Part shown: in pieces, positions 11,131 to 24,384 of the stretch
Numbering within the stretch: the first letter of the stretch is position 1
How the letters are laid out: every line of letters begins with the position of its first letter
Assembly: GCA_965153455.1 (NCBI GenBank)
Contig: OZ234494.1
Span: forward strand, 23,498,001 to 23,562,000
Direction: 5' to 3'
Length of the DNA: 64,000 nucleotides
Source of the DNA: Sphagnum compactum
Taxonomy: Eukaryota; Bryophyta; Sphagnopsida; Sphagnales
Notes under the pieces: generated by a model
What the model saw: only the letters and a program-made list of their open reading frames with translations
Database searches by the model: none
Told to the model about the DNA's origin: nothing
Translations under genes and position numbers: made by a program

Positions 11131-12344
11131 TGGTTTGTTAACAAAGAGAGATTCCAAGTATGGAGCTGTCAATGTAACTCCTCAATTTTTTTATTGCCCC
11201 AAGCTAATGGATGCTCAAGTGTAGATTTTGGGTGCACCCATCCAATTGATGGGTTGTTTTGAAGTCTACCCATCTATTTGTTGGGTTTCTTCTCAAAAAA
11301 TGAATATTGGGTAACTGATTTAATTATGCCTCTATATCATTTTGTTTTTTGGGGTTGTCACTTGCCTTTTTGTATCACAAGATTTCATATCAGTATGATA
11401 TGTGAAAAAAAATTCATATGATTAATTTTTTCAGTGAAATTTGTTTGATAAACATACAAATAATTAGCTTCAATTCCTTTAAATCTTATTAAAATGAAAT
11501 CATTAAAAAATTAATTTGAAAGGTTATGCAAGAATTGATTAAAATAAAACACTTCAATTTTTAAATTAATTAAAATTTAAAATAAAATTAGTTATTGAGA
11601 TGTAAACGTTTTTAATTAATTTGATGTTATTTAAAAAACTTCGATATGGCTTTGATGAAGATTTAATAACAAAAAATCACAATGAAATTAATTTCTAATT
11701 GATTAATTATTTTGTATTGTTATTGTCTTTTATGTTATAAAATTTTATTATTGCCTTAAGATAGTAATCATGCATATATGATTTTAGCTTTTACCAAGCG
11801 TGTATGGGGCAAACACAACTAGTTTGAATAGGACTTGCACCGATCATTTGGGCTTTGCAACTTTTATTCCATTTATTCTATTTGATTAGAGTCATGAAAT
11901 CACTTAGATGTCACAAACAATTTCTTTTTCTTTTCTTTCTCTTTTTCAATTTTGTGGTTTCAAAATTCTAGCAAAAATAACTGAATTTACATCAAAATTT
12001 TAAAAATCCAGATCTTTTTGTTGCCAGGTGATAAAAAAAATTGTTTAAAAAAAATTGCTGGCCACAGTGGGTTTTTTTGTTCCAATTGTGTGATTGTGAG
12101 GTAAGTGGACTAGCCATCATCCTCAGAAGGACTTAATCAAATTTTGGGAACAGATCGGAGCCAAAAGTAGAAAAAATCCACTAGTATCCTCGACATGAAA
12201 GAACCTATGCTATAAATATGACAATATGAAAGGAAACGTTCCTTGAAATACCCCAACTTTGGGGGAGCTTTTCGAGGACATGTCCCAATCCCCCCATTTT
12301 GTTGCGGCAGGGCCCCTATAATGTACAGGCCATTCTTGAGCTAA
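11131..12344. other. AT-rich spacer between the two repeat copies
   Basis: Strongly AT-rich, especially 11400-11760, with many taattaa words. No ORF, RNA or repeat boundary that I can support. Confidence 0.4.
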
Positions 12345-12945
12345 GGTTGGAAATGCTTGAATAAACTGCAAAGCACAGGAATGATGAGTTGGTTGATGGT
12401 GAATAATCGGTAAGATTGTCTGACCTCTGAACCCAGCTAATTTTTCCACATTAAAAGACTTGACAGAGCCTCGTACTACGTAGCCAAAAAAGTTGAGCAG
12501 GATGTGACTGTAGGAAGTGACCTCCATGCATGGGAATCAAGTTGTGGGCTGGAAACTGCCAGCTTTTTTTCTCACAAACATATGGATAATAACTCTTGTT
12601 AATTCAAAGGACAAGTTCTTACAAAATGACAGAGAAAATATATAAAACAACTCGAGGGATTGCCTTCACAAGGCTTGAAAATGTTAGTACGAATTGGTGA
12701 CCAAGAATTGATTGAGATTCACTTTGGCGGTAAAGGAAATCAAGGTTAGGGAACTTTGCTCTGACACCAAAAACTGGTCCATTCCAACATCCCTACAAAT
12801 TTCCAACTATGATTGTAACATTTGACATTTCAACAAATTTGTCTAGTATTTGGACCTATTGTCCATTGAAAAACTAACTATCATCTAATGCAGGTAGACT
12901 AATGTATTATGGAAAACAGCATTGTGAAGTCTAAACCAATGTTGG
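12345..12945. repeat. Diverged direct repeat, copy 2 (uninterrupted)
   Basis: Counterpart of 9720-11130 in the same orientation, roughly 70-75 percent alike by eye with indels. It carries gaataatcggtaag at 12401-12414 and lacks the foldback element. A 105-codon minus-strand ORF (12210-12527) crosses its left end; because copy 1 keeps part of the same peptide pattern this may be an old coding remnant, but I do not recognise it. Confidence 0.65.
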
Positions 12946-14907
12946 TTGGTTATTGGTTTCTTTTAATAATCACTTGGCAAGTTACTTTTTTTGTAATTTT
13001 TTGGGATCACACAACTTATCAATCTCGATGTTTTTTTTTTTTTTGGTTGTCATGTAGGTTATCACAAAAATTTGGATAGTAACCATTGGTTATGCATAAG
13101 GGTAGGTTATCAAATAATCAATTGATAATCGCCTATTATCTTGGTCGGTTATTAGCCAGTTATAAGTTTTATTTAAAAATAAAACTAATTTGTTTTCCCT
13201 TCTTTTAATTTTCATATTAGTGTTTAATGATTGATAGCCTACTTGGATGATAATTAGGTTATCATATTTTTTGAAAATTCAACACCATGCAATTATCAAT
13301 TTAGTTGGTTATCAATATTGAATTACTAAACATGTTTATCGATCCAAACTCTAAACATCTAAACCAGTGTTGGGCATGTATGTTGATTTTAAATATCAGG
13401 TAAATTAAAATGGTAAATTAAAAATTTCAAAATAGTCAACTAAAGGTATATAGGTTTCAACAAACCCAACATGGGGTAAACAAAAACCTTTCAAAAATTT
13501 TGATAATTTTCACAAATTAACTTAACACTATAAACATTTTACACATTTTCAGCAAATACAATATGAAAAAAGTACATGTGATCTATTGTGTGAGAATGGA
13601 CCTTAAACTCCAAACATATTTTAAACTCATCGTGTTTTCTCTTCAAAATATTTTTTGCATGAAAAGAAGTGTCAAAATGAACTTCAAAGTTTCTTAGTTT
13701 CTTCAACATAGAGTTGAACGCATAATCACTCACCATGAATTCATGCAGAAATATTTCTAGAGAAAAATGAAAGCTCCAACCTTAGCCTTTCCTGAACAAA
13801 CTCCACACCCTCACCCTTTCGGCTGAAAAAATAACCTTGACATTGCTTGGTTGTGATCTTGAATGACTTTTAACACAATCTCTTATCCAAATCATAATGA
13901 AAGAGAAGAAATTCAATTTTCTTTTTAACAAATGAAACCAAGTTGAACAACCAAGAATTAGATTTCCTCCTGCTCATCCTCTTACCCTAATGATTGGCTT
14001 GTTTCAACTATGGAGTTTAAATGTCACCGTCACACTACTGAACTAAAATTTAAATATCTTTTTGGCCAGTGGATGCATGAATAGTAGAAAAAGGCATAGC
14101 AAGCAAATGAAAGCTTCCAGAAAGGGGGGGAAGGGGGGCAAGAATTGTGCAACCAAGACTTGAGACCACTAGCCATTGCTATAGTCATAGCACATCAAGA
14201 AAGTTAAGCTACATCATGCCTTTTGATCCACCATCTCTAATTTTAGATGAGGCAAGAAAAAAAGATGGTACACATATTTGGATGTGCATAAGCAACCAAA
14301 AGACCAAAATTTGAACATATAAAATTTTAGCTTCCCTTATTTGAAATAAAAAGGGTATATTGGCATTCACCCTCGTTGAAAACACATGACCATGCCTTGG
14401 GTAAATGAAAATCTAATATATATATCAATTGAGTAGAGTACATAACTTAGGGTATTGGAATTTTATTTACTAATTGGATACAATAATAAGTTGAATAATT
14501 AAAAATATATACTAGTTGGATAAAATATTTATTTATTCAATTTATTTACCCATGGGTATGTTCGATTAAAGTATTTATATGACCAACAATAGTTTAAAGT
14601 AATAAAAGGCTTGTTAAAAAATAGAAGTGTGAAAGCAAAGAATTACAAATGTAACCTTCAATTTTTTTGAATATGACCTACACCAATAATTCCATTGACT
14701 TAGTTTATTTGATCTCAGGCAACTTAGATATCACAATTACTATCCAATAAGAACATTTCCACCAGAGACCTTGTCCAAGCTTTCAACAACCTAATGATGT
14801 CAAGCCAATAAAATCTCGTTCAACTCCGCATCATAACCTTGATTTTACAAAATATTAATTGGCCTTACCATTTAAGGCTTTTATTTCAACAGTGAGGTGA
14901 CACAATT
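12946..14907. other. AT-rich non-coding stretch
   Basis: Contains stretches built from ggttatcaa/ttgataac words (13060-13350) and purine-rich spots (gaaaggggggg at 14117). No coding region recognised; the ORF at 13539-13736 has no supporting feature. Confidence 0.4.
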
Positions 14908-17173
14908 CCAAAATGTTACATTTATGACCACATCGTAAATAACACTAATTGCTAAAATGGTCACAATCGTAACCACCATTGCAATTGCACCTACGATTAT
15001 AGAATATTATTTACATATAATATATAATATATATTTGTGTATTTTATATAATATATCAAAATATATTTATTTATTTTTCAATTATTTATATACCATATAT
15101 GTATGGTTTGAACACAGATCGTACAAAATTTATATATGACCATATAAAACATAGTCGTATTATACAATTTCATGCATTCATTGTACATACCATTGTTCAA
15201 CATACGTCAACGTTAACTATAGTCTGGGTCAACATGATGGGAACAAGTTCATGTGACACAATGTTATCACATATCATGTTCCAATGTTTGAATATATAAA
15301 TACACAAAGTTTAAAATTTAAATTTTTTTTCAATAGCTATACAAATGAAAATATGAATATGGATTATTACACTTTGGAGCATAATCTACATATGTGGAAC
15401 AACTCAAACAACGAATTTTGTACATAGAAACTCAGTTTTTAACTTTTGAATTTTTAACATATCCATTATGTTTCAATAAATGATAAACCTTAATAAATAT
15501 ATGTATAGCTAGAATATAAAACATTGCATATTTTTTATTTATTTTCATTCTGAAATATGAATATTATATATATAATGTACCATACTATATACACATAACA
15601 GAATTTTAGACATAATTTATTAATCTACACATAGATATATGTGTATATTATATATCAAAGGTATATATAATAAACATATTAATTTCAAGTTAATATTTAT
15701 TTTCAGTATATAAGTAAGTTAATTAATATAATGAATATTTAGGAAAACAAATTCTCGAATTATTTTTATTATATCTATATAATCCAAATATTTCACACAA
15801 CATTAAAATTGTAGTTTTTTTTCATTAATTCAAGTTTTTATAATTTTATATTTATTGAAATATTTTTAAAAATATGCATAACACAAAAAATATTTTTATA
15901 AAAATTAGAATTTTGTAAATTATATATATTTATTTTTTTAAAGGTCATTTTATATATAACTTTAATATGTTGTAAATCTATGAACCCTAAACTAATGGAT
16001 AGATTTGGTAAAACTTTATTAAATTTGGTTTAAATAGCATGAAATTGTTTGAATTATGTTATTTTTGTTAAATTAAGTTTTTTAGTTATTAAAATAGGAT
16101 ATTTAGATTAAACTTTACTAAACTAAAGCTAAAGTTGATAAATTTGGTTTAATTTTGGTTAAAGTAATATAAATGAACTAAAGTAGGTTATTTTGGTGAA
16201 AATATGATAAATGTTTTTATATTTTGATAAACTTAGCTAAAACTTGGTTAAGCTTAATTAAATGATGATAAATTTGTTTAAACTAAATGATTTGGGCTAA
16301 ATGTGGCGCAACATAGAAAAAATTAAGTTAAATTTGGTTATGTATTTGGTTAAATTTTGATAAATTAGGCTGCCTTTCGATAAATTAAAACATTTAGGTT
16401 AAACTTCAAAATTGAAATTAAATTTGGTTAAAATTGACAAAATCAAATTACATGAAAGCACTTAGGCTAAACATGGTTATTTAAACTTGGTTAAATTTGA
16501 ATTTTGCTGAAAAATAAGTTTTTTTAACGTATTTTTGCTAAAACTAAGGCCAACTAAAATTAATTAACTAAGCTAAATTCAGCTAATTAATCTTAGTTTG
16601 GCTAAATTTGGTGAAATTAAAATGTTGTTAAAGTTGGTTAAATTTGGCTAAACTAAATTAAGTTAACTTACATATGTTAAAATATGTTACATTAAGTTAA
16701 AACATAGGATTAATTAGAATAAATTAGGTTATTTAAAATAAATTAAACTACTTAGGCTGAATTAGCTTTAAGTAGGTTAAATTAAAATTGGATTAAATTA
16801 AACTAAATTAATCTAAATTAAATTAGTTTTAAAATAATTCATATTAAACTAGGTTTAAATATATTAATCTAAGATTTTTTTAATTAGATTAAATTAAGCT
16901 AAATTAGGCTTCCAATACAAATTTGACAATGTTGACATGTATTTTAATTTTTTTCAACTTGCTCAAACAAGGTCAAGTAATTACTTCAATATTGTTACAT
17001 AAGTTGTGTAGTCGTAATTATTTCTAGTTGTAGTCATAGTCATATTTATAGTCACATATTCACAATTATGATTATAGCCATCAAAATGATTACAACTCAA
17101 AGTTCACGTACAACTACATAATTATTTTGGGTAGTAGTCGCAACATGTTCTAATCATAGAAACCACATTTTGG
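14908..17173. mobile_element. Possible AT-rich transposon with imperfect inverted ends
   Basis: The left edge reads ccaaaatgttacatttatga (14908) and the right edge, reverse-complemented, ccaaaatgtggtttctatga (from 17173): 16 of 20 match. Just inside both edges are clusters of tagtcgtaat/attgcacctacgatt-type words in opposite orientation (14960-15000 and 17010-17150). The middle is very AT-rich (atatat tracts 15010-15970, then the TTAAATTTGG tract). No transposase ORF is present. The borders are tentative. Confidence 0.3.
15990..16920. repeat. Degenerate TTAAATTTGGTTAAA-type tract
   Basis: About 930 bp made almost entirely of variants of taaatttggttaaa, aactaaattagg and aagttaaact in changing order. 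There is no fixed period, so it looks like an old expanded simple repeat rather than a satellite. Stops are frequent in every frame. Confidence 0.65.
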
Positions 17174-19199
17174 TGTAGTTTGATTTTTACCATTATGACC
17201 AATACCCTTGTTGTTTCATGTAAAACAATGAAGATGAATTCATTGTTGTTGAAGGAGATTTGATTGTTGTGTGTTCTTTGTTAATTACAAACCAAATTGA
17301 TGTCAAGTTGTTGCCAACAATCTAACAAAGTTCTTACAATTGAAAAATAAATAAATCTTGAGAGCTTTGTGAATTGTTTGCATAATCTCATAATTCAAGC
17401 TTTCAAATTCCTTAAAATAGATTAAAAATTTTGAGAAGTTTTTTTTTCTTTTATTAGAGCGAATAAAAGATTTACTTATACAGAAAGGGCCATCCACGGA
17501 TGTGAATGATCTCAAGCAAGCCAAAATTGATGTTAAAATGTCAACTTTTCAGTAATATTTATTACATTTGTTTATGTGGTGCCACTTTAATGGCATGTGA
17601 ATCATGGAAAGTTGTGTTTATTAAATAAAATGGATATTGAAAAATCTAAAATGAGTCAAAAAATCTTTTAATATCAAAATTTGACTTGAACAAAGGATGT
17701 TCAACAATTTTATTCAATAACACTACTTTCACAAATGGCCCTTTAATTTTCATAATAATTTTTCTTTGATCCTCAATTTTTTTGTAATAATAAGATACTA
17801 TTAAACACATCTAAAAAACATTCAAACATTCATTTTTTAATATTTTTTTGTTTATCACAATTTAAGGTTTGTTAAAAGTTCATGCAAATGTGATGCAATG
17901 TATATGTTTTTTAAAGAAAAGTTGTAACTTATAATATAATAAATAAAAGTTGAAAATATTAACATGTTTTGGTATGATTTGAAATTGTGACAATTTTTCA
18001 AGATGAAATACAAAATCTAGCAAAATATGTACATATTAAAGAATATATATTTTAAAATTGGTTCTACAAAACATATGACATATTGGGGAAACTATAAATA
18101 CAATAAATAAGAATTTTCAAAATATTTCATTCTAAAATTCCTCTTTATGAAAACATGTTTTTTTGGCAAAAGGACCCTAAAAAGGATAACAGTTTGAAAT
18201 GTAATGTAAAGTTTAAACACATTGGCTTGTTAAATGTTGTTTGGACCCCCATGTCATTTTCATTATCGTTCCTATCAAGACCTTGGGAATTTAAGAAGCA
18301 AAAATTAGAAAAGTGAAAAATGGGAAAAAAAATTGTTGCAAAGGAGGAAAAACAACTCTACAATAGGGTGCAATCACATTAACAAAGGCCATAGCAAGTG
18401 CAACGTGTACTTAGCTTTTCACGTTTGAAATTGATAGTTTAATTTGGTGTTAAAAGTATAAGACTATTTTATATAATAAGGTTCTTAATATATCATTAAA
18501 ACATGTGATTTAATTTGAAAAATATATGATGAATAAAAAGTTCTCAAAACATTCATTAAACATTATAATGCATGTTTTTTAACACTAAAAGGCCTTATAA
18601 ATAAACTTCAAAACTTTTGAAAATCACATATATTTTGAAATCTTTTACATGAACCTTAACATAATAATATAAAGATTTCTTTTTTTAAAATTGAAGAATT
18701 TTTTGAAGAATATTATATATATGAAAGAATATTCTTCTAAAAAGTAGTTCAAAAAGCAAGCGGGTATAGCTCATGTTATCATGTTTGCACCCAACAATGT
18801 GTTTCGCTAAACCTACAATCCCATTATTGGAAATGACCAAAAACATCAAACCTTCTAGTAGTTCATAATTTTACATTACAACAACATACCTATTGGTTGT
18901 GAAGAATGCCCAACTAAAAGCTTAACAAAAATATGGGATTTGATAAAAACAATATTGCAAATTTTGTGGTAATTATGGGGCTGTTCATGCATTGAATAAA
19001 AGCGGTGTTTATATTGAAGATGATTTTCAAAAACCATTAGAATTGTACAAGTCCAGGCACCCCAAGGATGCATCCTTTTATATTCATTCATTGTTAATTG
19101 CTCTTCAAATATATACTTCAATGGGCCAAAACCAAAAAAAAAAAGTTAGAAAATTATGCCCATGAAGAGGCCCAAATCTTTTGCTTGCAATAGATGTAA
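17174..19199. other. AT-rich non-coding stretch
   Basis: No gene supported. The ORF at 17303-17524 (minus) and 18876-19121 (minus) lack any recognisable motif. A tRNA-like word (gcgggtatagctca at 18759) is discussed among the rejected items. Confidence 0.4.
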
Positions 19200-21649
19200 A
19201 TAATGTTATTGAATTTTTTTAAAAAAATTAATAGTAGCCAAGGGTGTAGCTATTGTTCCAAGCGTAATGTGCCTTCAAGGTGTAACAAAAGAAAACTAGA
19301 AGGCCCCACACACTACTACAAAACCATGGTTTTTATGTTATTAACATCATGTATACAATGCTTATATAATCAATATATAAACTACATTGATAATCTAAAA
19401 TAGTCTAAAGTGACAAATTGTGTTTTTCATGAGTAACATCAAAAGTAGCAATGTTTTTTATGATTAAAAACCTAACATTATAGTCAAATAAAACAATATG
19501 TCACATACATGGTAAATGTGGGTGCTCATGTGGACTTGTTTATGTTGACTAATATAACAAAAATGATTCAAATTAGTAGTAAAGTACGACACACATGATT
19601 ATAATCCTATTTTTCATGATGTGGTAATAGTAAAATGGAAAGAAAATCATGTTTTCATTTAAAAAATTTCATCATGAAAAAAATGACAATAAAATATTGT
19701 TATCTTGATTTTTTTTAAGTAATGAAAAAATGGAGTATTTATCTGAATTTTTAATTTTATTAATATTATAGAAAATAAATCAAAATAATTAACAAAATGT
19801 ACATGCTAATCTTGAATTAATCAAATTCCATGATTCAATTAGTATTTACCATGAATAAATTGAATGCATATATATCTCCAAATCAAATTAACCCAAAATC
19901 AAAGGCCCATCTATTTATTTATTTATGATAAAATGACATGAATAAAATGGAAAAATAAATTAAAATAGTTTTTCCTAATTTATTACAAAAATAAATTATA
20001 ACTAATGTAAATATGATTGAAATTTGAAATAAAACAATAGAAAAGGAAATTTTATTATTACTTGTAAAATTGATTTCACCTTTTTTTTATTTAAAAAATT
20101 GATATGTGATTGAAGATATACAAATTTAATAATGTAATTTAGCAAGTGAATTTTTCTTGTTATGATATTTTTAAATTTTTTTGTAAATCTTTTTTTGATA
20201 AATATATGGCATATATGTAACAGAATGTAATGTCTAAAAATTTGGATTAAAAATATTATTAAATCGAAGTCAATGATGAAAGTAAGGAAACCAAATTACC
20301 CTAAATATTTATATTTGAAATTTGTAGCCCAAGCAAAAAAAACATTGCTTGAATTCTTAATACAACATTTAAATTTTATTTCACCTTTTGAAATTGAAAG
20401 GAATCACAAAGTTCAATGTGATTATGATAGTAAATTTTTTTTACTGAAGTAATTATAAATTATAACCGAATTAAAATTTTAATCATTATATATGGATTTT
20501 TGAATGAAGTGAATGAATTATTTGTTCACATTTTGAGACTAAAGAAATTAAATTTTTCATTCTAATTGTTAAAGTAAATATTTTATTTAAATAATTATAT
20601 TTTAGAAATTATGTATGAATTTTTGAAAGAAATATTTTAAACCATCTTAATTGTTGTACATTTTGAAATGGATAAAAGGTCACAAAGTTTCATATAATGA
20701 TGAAAGTAAATAAATTAGACGTACCTAAATAATATTTAAATATATAACTCAATTCAACATTTCAAAAAATAAAATTGGATTTTTTAAAAGATTATTAATC
20801 TAAAATAATTATAATTTACACATATATTTAAATTAAAAAATTACAAAGTTCAATGTAATTAGATTAAATGGTGAAATAAAAAAACATTTTTTTCTTCAAA
20901 ATATGTGTTTATATATTTTGCAATTTCATTGCTTGTCATCACATGAAATGAATATGACTTGGTTGTTAAAACTTTGGAGTATGGCCAAAAAGGTCATGGG
21001 TTCAAACCTCATTTTGAACATTCATCATTCAAAAAAATCTCAACTTTGGGGATTCAATGACTCATATGTGTTGGCCAAATATGTATTAATAATGTCAGCC
21101 TCGAAAAGGAAAAATATATGTTGAATCCCAAGTCAAGGGTGGCAACATTTTGGATTCATCTATGTAGTTCAAAAAACCTTAAAGCTTCAAAATGTCATTA
21201 TATATTCATATTAATAATGTAATTTGAAAATCAAATTAGTAATGCTAGGTCAACTAATAGCCTTAGTCATTTTAGTCATTTCAGACAATCATCTTTATTC
21301 ATGTTGGTCATATAATTTTATTCACATTTGTGTGAAAAATGATTAGTCTATTTTGACTACATCCAATTTTGTCCATTGTTTGATGTGACTAAAAATTTGA
21401 CTAAACTTAGTTAGAAAGACTAGCTTAAAAACATATATTTGTAGTAGTGACAAAAATGAAAAAATGTGTAATTAGGCAACAAGCAAAAGCCTTTGCTAAC
21501 ACAACAACTATTAAATTGAAGGCATTCATTGTGGCAAAGCAAAATGTTAAACAATTCATGATGATCAAGTGCCAAAGGTGGAATCGAATGAATACTTGCA
21601 ACTTCAAGACCAAGAAGAACTAGCAAAACTTACACTAGAAGAAATTTGA
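19200..21649 (+). pseudogene. Relic transposon-associated protein gene, split by a CACTA insertion
   Basis: Removing 19311-21449 and one target copy joins the reading RKLEGPTKM (19290-19310 into 21450) to KKCVIRQQAKAFANTTT and LKAFIVAKQNV. One further frame change leads to DDQVPKVESNEYLQLQDQEE and LAKLTLEE with a TGA at 21647-21649. This Q/E-rich EYLQL...EELAKL ending is typical of the conserved tail of Myb/SANT- or NAM-associated proteins of PIF/Harbinger-type transposons; that family assignment is from memory and is an inference. A paralogue without the insertion lies at 57230-57520 and aligns across the junction. Confidence 0.5.
19311..21449. mobile_element. Non-autonomous CACTA (En/Spm-type) DNA transposon, 2,139 bp
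   Basis: The left end is CACTACTACAAAACC and the right end reads tttgtagtagtg, giving perfect 12-bp terminal inverted repeats (CACTACTACAAA) that begin with the diagnostic CACTA. It is flanked by the 3-bp direct repeat ACA (19308-19310 and 21450-21452), the target-site length expected of the superfamily. Subterminal copies of ttagtca/tgactaa cluster near both ends (for example 21263-21282, 21341-21360, 21385-21414). The interior is AT-rich and carries no transposase ORF, so movement would have needed a helper element elsewhere. The uninterrupted paralogue at 57.3 kb shows ggccccACAAAAAT where the insertion occurred. Confidence 0.9.
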
Positions 21650-21664
21650 TAATTAATGATTAAC

Positions 21665-21904
21665 TTTATGACTACATTTTAGTCCTAATAGATGTATGCA
21701 ACTACAATTTGGCATAGCTGCCTTGGACAAGTAGAATAAATTTATAGTCGCAAATGACATTACGTGTTAGTAAGCCGCATCAGTAATCACAAAACTTTTG
21801 TGACTACAATGGGTTCATCATCTAATGACATGGAATGTCAACCATGCCTACATGGCACTTTGCCGTTGCGATTAGTTTTGCAATTACAAAATGTGTAGTC
21901 ATAA
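21665..21904. mobile_element. MITE-like inverted-repeat element, 240 bp
   Basis: Ends tttatgactac (21665-21675) and gtagtcataaa (21894-21904) are exact inverse complements, and pairing continues imperfectly inward (attttagt versus acattttg). Internal words gtgactac, atagtcgcaaa and gcaactac repeat the same theme. No target-site duplication is obvious. It abuts the stop codon of the split transposon protein relic, so it may be part of that older element. Confidence 0.5.
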
Positions 21905-23260
21905 ATTGCAAATGAATGTTTTAGATTAAAGGCAATAGAATGAATAGTGTGGACAAATGTAGAGTTTTGAAAAGAATTCTCAATGAAATGCAACAAATGT
22001 TAATACCATTGTTCTGTATAGTTACAAATAGAGTAACTACTTAGTGTAGGATTTGCATAAAAAAACATCATGTAGATTTATAGTAGGTCATGGGTAATGT
22101 TAATATAGTGAAAGTTTTGGACTTATGATACATATCATGATAGCCAATATATGTTTTAGGCTAATTCATGGGCTTTTTCATTGTAACTGGTAGATTAATT
22201 TGGGTTAACTAATCTAGGAAGTTCAGTGCAACTGTTGACCAAAAAAAGTTTGTTGATTCCTTCCAAGATAAAAGCCAAACTTGGTAATTGGCACATTTTG
22301 ATTAGTTGGGTTTTAGACACACATAAGGATGATCAAGTTCACTTCAAATACACAAGAATTCTAAGTTGCCAATTTTAATGCATAGAAAGACTTGTTCATG
22401 CACACTTGTGATAACCTTTTTCTGGTCAAGTCCACAAAAAAACCCAACATTATATAGTTAACAAACTTGTGAAGAATTTCACAAAAAAAAATTGTCTTTT
22501 TTTTTTTTCTAAAAGCAGGTGTTGATTAATAAAAAAAGTTGACATTCTAATCTTGGTAGTCCGCGTGTGCATCTGTGATTGGTTAAAGTTTCAATGTGCT
22601 ATTGGTTTAGGGGAGTCTGATTTTGAAGAAACTTGCCCCACCTTTTTCTAAACCTAACTTCCAAAGGTTGACCTCATTAAGCACACTTTAGATAGTATGC
22701 ATATTTTTGCTTGCATCGAGTTCTACTATGGTTTCTAATGATGTGAAGATTGGATGGGTGACCATGAAAAAGCAGGGCACTTTCCGTGGGGATGATTCAT
22801 TGTTCAAGTAATGTCTTGCACTCAGACAAAACCAACGAGTAGTCGAAAGTGAGTGTTTATTCAAACTCGGAATCAAACTCGAATGACGAGCTTACAAAAG
22901 ACCAACTAGAAGTGAATGCATATGAAGAACTTAGACGTTGAACAATAGCCAAAAACAAGATACACCTTGCTATAATCCTTAAAAGTGCAAGCATGTAAGC
23001 TCTCACGAGAACCCACATTGTACTAAACAAGTTGCAAGAAACATATTTTTTGTTAATGTCAATGAAGTAGGTTTAGAGGGACAAGACGGTGTGGGTTGTT
23101 TACCTCTAGCTAGAACATATATAGGGTTGAGTCATTATTATGTGGTTCTGTCAAACTTTGTGTTGTGTTTGTTGTAGCTTGGAAGGTAGTTGATTCCTAC
23201 AAATACTATGTTTTGCAAGATGCTTGGAAGCATGGGTGTGGAATTGATAGGTCTAAATGC
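21905..23260. other. Non-coding stretch, nothing recognised
   Basis: Mixed-composition sequence with a poly-T run near 22500. Short ORFs such as 22688-22876 (minus) have no motif or conservation that I can point to. Confidence 0.4.
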
Positions 23261-23268
23261 TGTAAAGT

Positions 23269-23517
23269 TTGAAGGATCACATTGTGTCAGCAAGAGTATC
23301 TAGAAAGAAGGAGTCTATTTTCGGATTTACAAAATCCACTAATGAACTTCCACAATGTAGCACTAGGATAACAACAATTCAAATACCTAATATGGTAGAA
23401 AAACAAAGCCCCAAGCATAATGATGATGATGTTACTTTTGGCCTAAATTGGGAAGAAAACGATTTTGATCCTGATGAATATTATTGTCCTCTAATTGATG
23501 AAAGGACTTGTGTGTAG
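23269..23517 (+). CDS. Unrecognised acidic ORF, possible exon relic
   Basis: An open frame of 82 codons with an acidic C-terminal half (NDDDVTFGLNWEENDFDPDE then YYCPLIDERTCV). Downstream, 23770-24010 in another frame is rich in Pro, His and Tyr (PSPPPISIP, then DYHTYRPYRPPNYARYP), and 24190-24250 encodes a Gly/Ser repeat-like stretch. Together they suggest the remains of one low-complexity protein gene, possibly transposon-related, but frames do not connect and I do not recognise it. Confidence 0.2.
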   Translation: MKDHIVSARVSRKKESIFGFTKSTNELPQCSTRITTIQIPNMVEKQSPKHNDDDVTFGLNWEENDFDPDEYYCPLIDERTCV

Positions 23518-24384
23518 AGGAGGATGTGGACACTATGTGCAAACGTGCAAAGGGACCAAATAAAGCACCAATGCATTTTATAGTAGGGATAAATGTAAGA
23601 TTTTTCACTAACGTTTCACATGTAGTGATGCGTGTGTCTGTTTAGTTCATGGTACTTGATGCATTGTGCATAATGATTATATGCTTGCATTCAACTTGTG
23701 TTTGCCACCATGTTACAAGAAATATGATTTAAACAACATTGTTGCACATAGAATTCTTTATAGGTACAAGGCCCCAAGTTCCCATCACCACCTCCAATCA
23801 GCATCCCTTGACCTACTTCACATGCAAACATCCCTAGACCTTCACATGATTATCATACATATAGGCCATATAGGCCTCCTAACTATGCACGATATCCAAC
23901 AGACCACATGCATCACTTGCATGGCCATACCATTATGTGGAAAAACAAGATACCTATTATCCCTACCATGAGTATCCTCTTCCCTAATCATATTATCCTA
24001 ATGAACCAATGGCCTACCTTCTAAGGCCATCAGATAGGGTGTAAGAAGAACAATGCCAAGCTCCAAAATCTATCTCCCAACCCGCAAGTGTGCGAATTGG
24101 AGGAACCTTGTCAACAACACAATTTTCTGAAGCTGATTTGAAATGATTGCATCAGAACATTGTTTGTAAGTGCAATTGAAACAATGCCAATTTGGTCAAA
24201 AAGGAATTGGTAGTGGTTCAAGACAAGGTAGTGGGAGTGGTTCGAAATTTATAAAGCAAGTTTTGTGCTGTTGATCAAATGTTGCATTAACATGCAAAGC
24301 CACTACTTGTGCATTACAAGTTATTTTGCATTTCTGTCATATTGTGGCATGGAATTTACATGAGCTCATAGAATGTAAAGGACC

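Noticed and set aside
12210-12527. 105-codon minus-strand ORF
   Set aside because: Spans a repeat boundary and is broken in the other repeat copy; no known domain.
18759-18823. tRNA-like 5' half (gcgggtatagctca...)
   Set aside because: The start resembles a tRNA D-arm region, but no anticodon stem or matching acceptor 3' strand can be folded.
20951-21010. Possible SINE head (tggttgttaaaactttgg, then ggttcaaacctc)
   Set aside because: B-box-like word is good, but the A box is weak, no tail or target duplication is seen, and it lies inside the CACTA element.
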